The position numbers and the translations under genes were made by a program. Below are positions 31,610 through 36,503 of a stretch of 36,503 nt of DNA, piece by piece. This DNA is from Reticulitermes lucifugus (Eukaryota; Arthropoda; Insecta; Blattodea; Rhinotermitidae). The notes below the pieces were generated by a model. That model was not told where the DNA came from and searched no databases. It worked only from the letters and a program-made list of their open reading frames with translations. The stretch lies in assembly GCA_026260175.1 (NCBI GenBank), contig JAKCWW010000538.1:1-36503 (forward strand), given 5' to 3'. The number at the start of each line of letters is the position of its first letter. The stretch's first letter is position 1.

Positions 31610-31876
31610 TTTTTTTTTTCAATGGCGCAACAGCCCTTAATGGGCCAGGGCCTCCTCATTATCGAGGGTTCACGATCACACTCAGACACACTACAGTCGA
31701 TAGGACTCCTATGGACGATTGATCAGCCAGACGCAAAGACCTGTACCTGACAACACACAACACTTACAAGTCACAGACATCCATGCCCCTGGCGGGATTC
31801 GATCCCGTAATCGCCGCAAGCGAACGGCCGCAGACCCACGCCTTAGACTGTGCGACCACTGGGATCGACAGATGAT
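31610..31876 (-). mobile_element. SINE family 5, tRNA-derived, minus strand
   Basis: Minus strand: TGGTCGCACAGTCTAAGGCG (A box), GGGATCGAATCCCGCCAGGG (B box), then GGCATGGATGTCTGTGAC, and the end GGGCTGTTGCGCCATTG followed by poly(A) (T run at 31610-31619 on the plus strand). The 161-codon minus frame over it (31709-32194) is read-through of the SINE, not a gene. Confidence 0.7.
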
Positions 31877-32202
31877 GCTGATAGCTAGTAACAAACTGGT
31901 GATTTTCTTTCTACTGACCGTCCCCATAATTACCTCCTTGGGCAAAACGAATTCCTGTCTAATTACAGAGCGTGTCGCTCTACAGCCCTTCCTTATGTGC
32001 TGACACTTTCTATTGACAGATTTACACAGGCTTAACGACAGTTCAACAAGTAGCCTTTCGTTATTTGCTCTTAGTTCAAGCAGCATGCTACTGTGTGTGT
32101 CTTCTGCATGACACGCCTCTCTTCCACATACAGAACAGGTCTCTCTGTGCTGGATATAAAAGTCTGTGTTGATCTCCGGTTCACACAATGCCATATACCG
32201 AT

Positions 32203-32805
32203 GTATTCAATTTATTGTACCAACCAAATGCACATTATTAGTTACATATGATTGTTAAACACGTAGTTCGACATGTTTCGGTAAAAGCCTACCATCTTCA
32301 GGGGGCTCAATATATAACTAATGCACTACCGCCCCACGCTGGGCCCTTCATTCTGGGGTACGGGTAGGCACACAACAAAATTGACAGAATAAATAAACAT
32401 ATAAATATATTGTAAAACAATATAATAACAACGATTACATCTTACACAAAACTTCCGCCCACACAATGCCACATGTGACTAACCAAATAAACAATAGTAA
32501 TCCATACACACCAAAATAAGATACCTTCCCGGTACCGTGGGACTAAACCCAATGAACACTGCCACGCAGGGACCACGGCACCAGGGAAGGGACCCCAACC
32601 CTGGCTGCCTCGCCAGACGGAATTTAGACGCACGGCCAAGACGAAATTTCGAAGTTGCCCCAGGTCAGCTCAGGAAGGGGAAGGGGAGAGGGGAAGAAAG
32701 GAACGATGTGCGCGCCGGAGGGCAGGGCAGGGTACCAAACGTGCTGGGAAAATATTTCCCGGCACACTAATAATGTGCATTTAGTTGGTATAATAAATTG
32801 AATAC
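32203..32805. mobile_element. 0.6-kb element with 39-bp terminal inverted repeats
   Basis: 32203-32241 and 32767-32805 are inverted copies with two mismatches in 39 bases (left starts GTATTCAATTTATTG). The interior holds a hammerhead-like motif near the left end and GC-rich unique-looking sequence (32530-32760). The open frames inside are short and unlike any transposase. Target duplication not clear. Confidence 0.6.
32262..32310 (-). ncRNA. Hammerhead-like motif inside an inverted-end element
   Basis: Minus strand CTGAAGA (32295-32301), stem GGTA/TACC, GAAACATGTC (triplet GUC). Helix I is weak. It lies just inside the left inverted end of the element at 32203-32805. Confidence 0.35.
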
Positions 32806-33229
32806 CTTGATTAAAAAATGTACGGATTGGACAACCTAAAATGCCATACATGTTCACTCTCCTCTAGTCTACAGCACTCTTACCACCGACTTTTCATTCT
32901 GTTTCCTCAGCCCCTTCAAATAAGTTTCCTGTAGCGTCTTCTTGAAACAAAGTGTTACAGCATTTCTGTGCGATTACTTTATGCACAAATCCTTAAAATA
33001 TTCTTAACACTTAAACGTTCGTTTTTTCTTTTGTTTAAGAATCTGACCTTACAGTAACAGTGAGGTGGTGGGAGAGGAAGCCGGTACAAATTACCGGGGC
33101 CCGGGGCCCGAATACGTTGCATATGTTTTGAATTTTAGCCGGCCCGCCCTTGCTGGGGGGCCATGAGATTTTTTTTTTACCGGGGCCCGAACCCGTCCTC
33201 GGCGTCCCTGTACAGCAAAAAGGTAAAAA
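32806..33229. other. No gene seen; GC-rich duplicated words
   Basis: TACCGGGGCCCG occurs at 33093-33104 and 33179-33190, about 86 bases apart, within DNA otherwise unassigned. Confidence 0.4.
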
Positions 33230-33460
33230 GCCAAAAATACTCCTGTGCACGCCGTGAAGGTATACGAGGGAGTACAACTCCACTCATTCTTAACATCGGC
33301 ATTAGAAGTAGTGAGTGCTCAGGGGCCAACTATTTTACCACCTTGGAAAGATTTTGGAGGCTGGGTTGGTCCTGGAGCCACTGCAGACGCGATGGGAAAG
33401 GGAGATATTTCTTACACCTGCCGGGAAACGAACAATGATTCTGGGTCGTCCAGCCCATAA
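33230..33460 (-). mobile_element. SINE family 1 copy, minus strand, headless
   Basis: Shows the family 1 middle and 3' block on the minus strand (AAGAATGAGTGGAGTTGTAC, then CCTTCACGGCGTGCAC). The tRNA-like head is not recognisable. Confidence 0.6.
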
Positions 33461-33489
33461 CACAGTCACTGTACGGACAGCAAAAGTAA

Positions 33490-33745
33490 AATCGTCCCAT
33501 AACGTGCCAGGCAGACACAGAAGGGAGAAGAAGTATAACTCTACACATTTCTAACCTCGGTGCTAAATGGGGTTAGGTGATCAACGCCACGCCCCGGCCG
33601 CTTTACCCCCAGGAAATCCCCGGGGCCGGTTTTGACGGGTATGAAAAACATAAAAGCTCTTGCAGGAACAGGGGCTCGAACTGCGGACTTTCCACTGCCG
33701 TAGCGACTCGCTATACCGTCTACGCTATCCGCACAGCAACAGTAC
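33490..33745 (-). mobile_element. SINE family 1 copy, minus strand
   Basis: On the minus strand: tRNA-like head (GATAGCGTAGACGGTATAGC, then a B box GTTCGAGCC), the middle GGGGGTAAAGCGGCCGGGG, and the 3' block GAGGTTAGAAATGTGTAGAG. Lies head to tail with another copy at 33.23-33.46 kb. Confidence 0.75.
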
Positions 33746-34243
33746 AGTCACAAAAAAAAATATGCATCCGATACTTCCAATACGATATATTTTATATCCA
33801 TCGTATTCACAGTCTTCAAGCAGCATTCGGGAACGTCCGCATTTGAAGGTAATGTGCGAAATATTGTTCCTCCAGTAAACACACTCACATTCTGCAAGCC
33901 TATTTTCAATAAAGTACGTTTTAAATTTCTATTATTATTTACTGAGTTTACAAAAAATTTCAAAATGAGTTAGCACCATGTTTAGTGCAAAACTCAAAAT
34001 GCTGTTATACCGTTTTGCAGATTCTTTGGCATCAATAAGCCTTCTTGAATTAAGTAGCATTTAATTGACTCTCGGTCAATTGACTTTTTGACCATTATGT
34101 ACACAGATTATGAAGTACGAGTTATGTACCTACCCTCTCATACATAAAAGCCACTGTGCTTAGGAGGTCAACAGTGTACGACTAACCCTTTTCCCACGCG
34201 CTGCAGTTATGTGTTCCGTATGAGGCTCGTAACGAACACCTGC

Positions 34244-34269
34244 AACTACCTACCTACCTACCTACCTAA
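34244..34269. repeat. CTAC microsatellite
   Basis: (CTAC)n run of about six units. Confidence 0.85.
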
Positions 34270-34323
34270 GTAACTAACTCAGTGAGGGATAGTGCTTCTT
34301 TAAAAGCTAATAGTTCCTCAGTT

Positions 34324-34612
34324 GTGCGCCGGGATATCGTAGTCGGTATAGCTACTCGCTACAAGCTGGACGGTCCGGGGATCGAATCCCGGTGTGTGCG
34401 AATTTTTCCGCACCCGTCCAGACCGACCCTGGGGCCTACCCAGCCTACTGTACAATGGGTACCGGGTCATTTCCGGGCGTAAAGAGGCCGGGGCGTGGCG
34501 TTGACCACCCACCCCCAACTAGCGCCGAGGTTAAAGAAAGAGTAGAGTTATACCTCTACTCCCCTTCTGGGCCTTCATGGCCTGTTCTAGGATGATCTTT
34601 ACCTTTACCTTT
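34324..34612 (+). mobile_element. SINE family 1, full-length copy with 13-bp target duplication
   Basis: Head resembles a tRNA: TAGTCGGTATAGC (A box) and GGGATCGAATCCC (B box, 34378-34390). The 3' end is CTTTACCTTTACCTTTT. Perfect 13-bp target duplications TAGTTCCTCAGTT flank it (34311-34323 and 34613-34625), so both ends are known and the element is 289 bp. It is inserted in the 3' part of a LINE remnant. It is not a tRNA gene: the 3' half is unrelated to tRNA. Confidence 0.85.
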
Positions 34613-34625
34613 TAGTTCCTCAGTT

Positions 34626-34895
34626 AGTAAAGAAATTTCCCGCTTTTTACGAAACCCGAATGTTCATTACCGTGTTCACAAGAGCCCGCCACTTCTTCCT
34701 ATAGTCAGCCAGATGAATCCAGTCTACTCCCTTCCATCCTCTTTCTTGAAGATCCATTTTAGTATTATCCACTCGTCTACGCCTAGGTTTCCCTACCAGA
34801 ACTTTTTATGCACGTCTCCTCTCCCCATACAACAAGCACAGATTATCCCTATACACGGCATTAACAGGATGGTCTTTGTGACGGAGATGCAGTAA
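34626..34895 (-). pseudogene. LINE reverse transcriptase C-terminal fragment
   Basis: On the minus strand, broken frames read KVLVGKPRRRRVDNTKMDLQ, GVDWIHLA and KWRALVNTVMN. This is the C-terminal end of the same LINE family as at 3.4-4.5 kb. The 3' UTR continues to the left across an inserted SINE (34324-34612) to about 34.27 kb. Confidence 0.75.
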
Positions 34896-34959
34896 GTTTT
34901 AGAAGGCAGGAAATCAATGTTTAAATATTGTTCATATTAAGTTTATAAGTCAAAAGTTT

Positions 34960-35240
34960 AATGTGCCGATCCTGCGGCTGCTCACATGCTGGGATTGCGG
35001 GTTCGAATGCCGCCGGGGGCATGAATGTGTTGTCTCTCGTAAATATTGGGTATTGTACAGGTAGAGGCCAATGCAACGAGCCGATCCCTCGTGCAGGGGA
35101 ATCTTACTGAGTGTCATTGAGTGTGATCAGGCGTAATAATAACCATCTACACCTACAATGAGTAGGTACAGAAAGGCCAGACTAAAGAATTGTTTAATGC
35201 TTGACACGTAAAAACGAAGAAACAACAACGGCCAGTGAAG
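34960..35240 (+). mobile_element. SINE family 3, tRNA-like head
   Basis: B box GCGGGTTCGAATGCCGC at about 34997-35013 follows a tRNA-like head. The body GAATGTGTTGTCTCTCGTAA, ACGAGCCGATCCCTCGTGC, GAGTGTGATCAGGCGTAATA and the A-rich tail (AAAAACGAAGAAACAACAAC) are repeat-like. No clear target duplication seen. Confidence 0.55.
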
Positions 35241-35729
35241 CCCCACGTCTGGTTCACAGTTGTAGGTTTTCAGGTCTTTGATATGCAAGCTGCGACGACC
35301 TGCAGCATAAAAATTTTAGTTTAGTGTTGCAGTTATTTAGATGAAGGCTTTAATGTTTATGGTGTTTGTAAAAGTCTCGATTATAAAACACCGGACGGAC
35401 TTTTATGTTGCCTTTGGTTGACCCAGTTCCATAGACAAGGCGTCTCGTTTTCATCTGCAGGCGACCCAAATGGCGCTGTCAAGTACAGTCATGTTCAAAT
35501 TTTTGTGCACAACAAAAGAGTCTTTCTTGATGCAGTGTTACCGAAGGTTCCCTTACAAAAAAGATTGTTGTGCGCTTCTTTTTATTACTCCCAACACTGA
35601 AGCTAGAGGAGGATCACCCCTTATCGGCTATACGCAACTCATTCAGTATATTCGCAGTTACCCTTCATCCGCAAATCAAGAAAGCGTCATGCTATGGTAA
35701 CAAATATTTGGACATTTAATAGTGGGAAA
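35241..35729. other. No gene seen
   Basis: Frames of 60-76 codons only, without family resemblance. Confidence 0.4.
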
Positions 35730-36022
35730 TTTGGGATAAGCCCTACCATTTAAATCGGTACATTGCTTACGCTATGGCTGGACGACAGGGAAACTGTATT
35801 TCTGTTTTCAGGAGAGATAAGAGATTTGTTTCTTCTCTGAAACGTCCATACCGTCTCTGGAACCCATCCAGCTCATTCTCCGGGGGTTAAGTAATGGAAG
35901 CGTGAGGCTAACCCCTCACCTTCCTCCGCTGATGAGGTTTTAATAATGAGCGGGGCTATAACACCCGTCCCCCATATGCATTCATAGCGTGCAAACAGAC
36001 ACTCTTACCTTTACCTTTACCT
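35730..36022 (+). mobile_element. Diverged SINE family 1-like copy
   Basis: Contains TACGCTATGGCTGGACGACA, CCATACCGTCTCTGGAACCC and GGGGTTAAGTAATGG, then TAATGAGCGGGGCTATAACA, and ends in TTACCTTTACCTTTACC like the full-length copy at 34.3 kb. Confidence 0.55.
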
Positions 36023-36344
36023 ACAGAAAAATATCACTAATTATATAGTAACTCGTGTGAATAAAAACTATGGTGATCCCGCTTCGAATCTTGACTGGGA
36101 TACCGCCAATCCTGACTAGGAATTTCTTTGGTATTCCTCAGTCCCTTCAGAAACATGCCGGGATAGTGTGTCCACTACGACACGTTTGTTTCCACGGCCT
36201 TTCTAATTCAGCATTCACAAACTCACTACCTTTCACGCCACATAATCTGACAAAGGCCCACTGACTATCGCACCAGACTTCGTGGTGAATTTATACCGTG
36301 ATACCACGAAATTAAAACACTTTACTGCCATATTTGCTGTACAT

Positions 36345-36445
36345 GCGTACACAAACATACATAGATGCATATATATACATACATATACACGTATATATAC
36401 ATACACATACATACACACACACATACATACATACACATACATACT
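36345..36445. repeat. ACAT/CATA microsatellite
   Basis: Imperfect ACATAC repeats about 100 bases long, next to the truncated SINE at the window end. Confidence 0.85.
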
Positions 36446-36503
36446 TTTTTTTCCTATGGCTCGACAGCCCTATATGGGCCTGGGCCTCCTCGTTTCGTCG
36501 AGG
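36446..36503 (-). mobile_element. SINE family 5, 3' end only, cut by window edge
   Basis: T run followed by CTATGGCTCGACAGCCCTAT and GGGCCTGGGCCTCCTCG, the same 3' end as the element at 31610. The body would continue beyond the window. Confidence 0.6.

Noticed and set aside
31709..32194. 161-codon minus-strand frame
   Set aside because: Read-through of a tRNA-derived SINE (family 5) and flank; the phrase RIPPGAWMSV comes from the SINE B-box region.
32537..32770. 77-codon plus-strand frame, GC-rich
   Set aside because: Lies wholly inside the inverted-end element and shows low-complexity Gly/Arg; no homologue recognised.
36233..36442. 69-codon minus-strand frame rich in Tyr/Val/Cys
   Set aside because: Translation of the ACATAC microsatellite.

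Overview
The window looks like insect genomic DNA, AT-rich and crowded with repeats. Genes are split by GT-AG introns, there is no operon structure, and five kinds of tRNA-derived SINE sit beside non-LTR retrotransposon remnants, foldback elements and microsatellites. The repeat styles resemble those I associate with cockroach or termite genomes; that placement is an inference from memory and was not searched.

Left and centre (7.1-14.2 kb, minus strand): one clearly recognisable gene, an orthologue of GPR143 (OA1, the ocular albinism type 1 receptor). I assembled it from six exons whose splice phases all agree. The 375-residue seven-helix protein aligns with human GPR143 from the first residues to the seventh helix. 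Its introns hold a degraded LINE 3' end, a short assembly gap and a palindromic trinucleotide repeat. The region to its left (1-7.1 kb) has no supported gene. It holds a decayed LINE reverse transcriptase (about 3.4-4.5 kb), old SINE fragments and probably the 3' UTR of GPR143.

Right-centre (17.3-25.2 kb, plus strand): two related genes for secreted proteins, here called A and B. Each has a signal peptide followed at once by the shared motif YDQRQ(N/D)GDLNV, then a long low-complexity region and a pair of cysteines near the C terminus. I do not recognise the family. A is interrupted by introns; B is carried on one large coding exon that may splice to a small last exon. A 65-bp minisatellite follows B.

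Right (26-36.5 kb): no supported gene. It is a repeat graveyard of SINEs (two with perfect 13-bp target duplications), a LINE fragment with a SINE nested in it, a 0.6-kb element with 39-bp inverted ends, and several short minus-strand motifs that fold like minimal hammerhead ribozymes.

The most unusual signals are three near-palindromic foldback elements of about 220-260 bp (20.4, 23.6 and 26.9 kb), two of them with 8-9 bp target duplications. They carry an asymmetric tail outside the inverted repeat, and their arms carry a hammerhead-like core. They lie between and beside the two secreted-protein genes.
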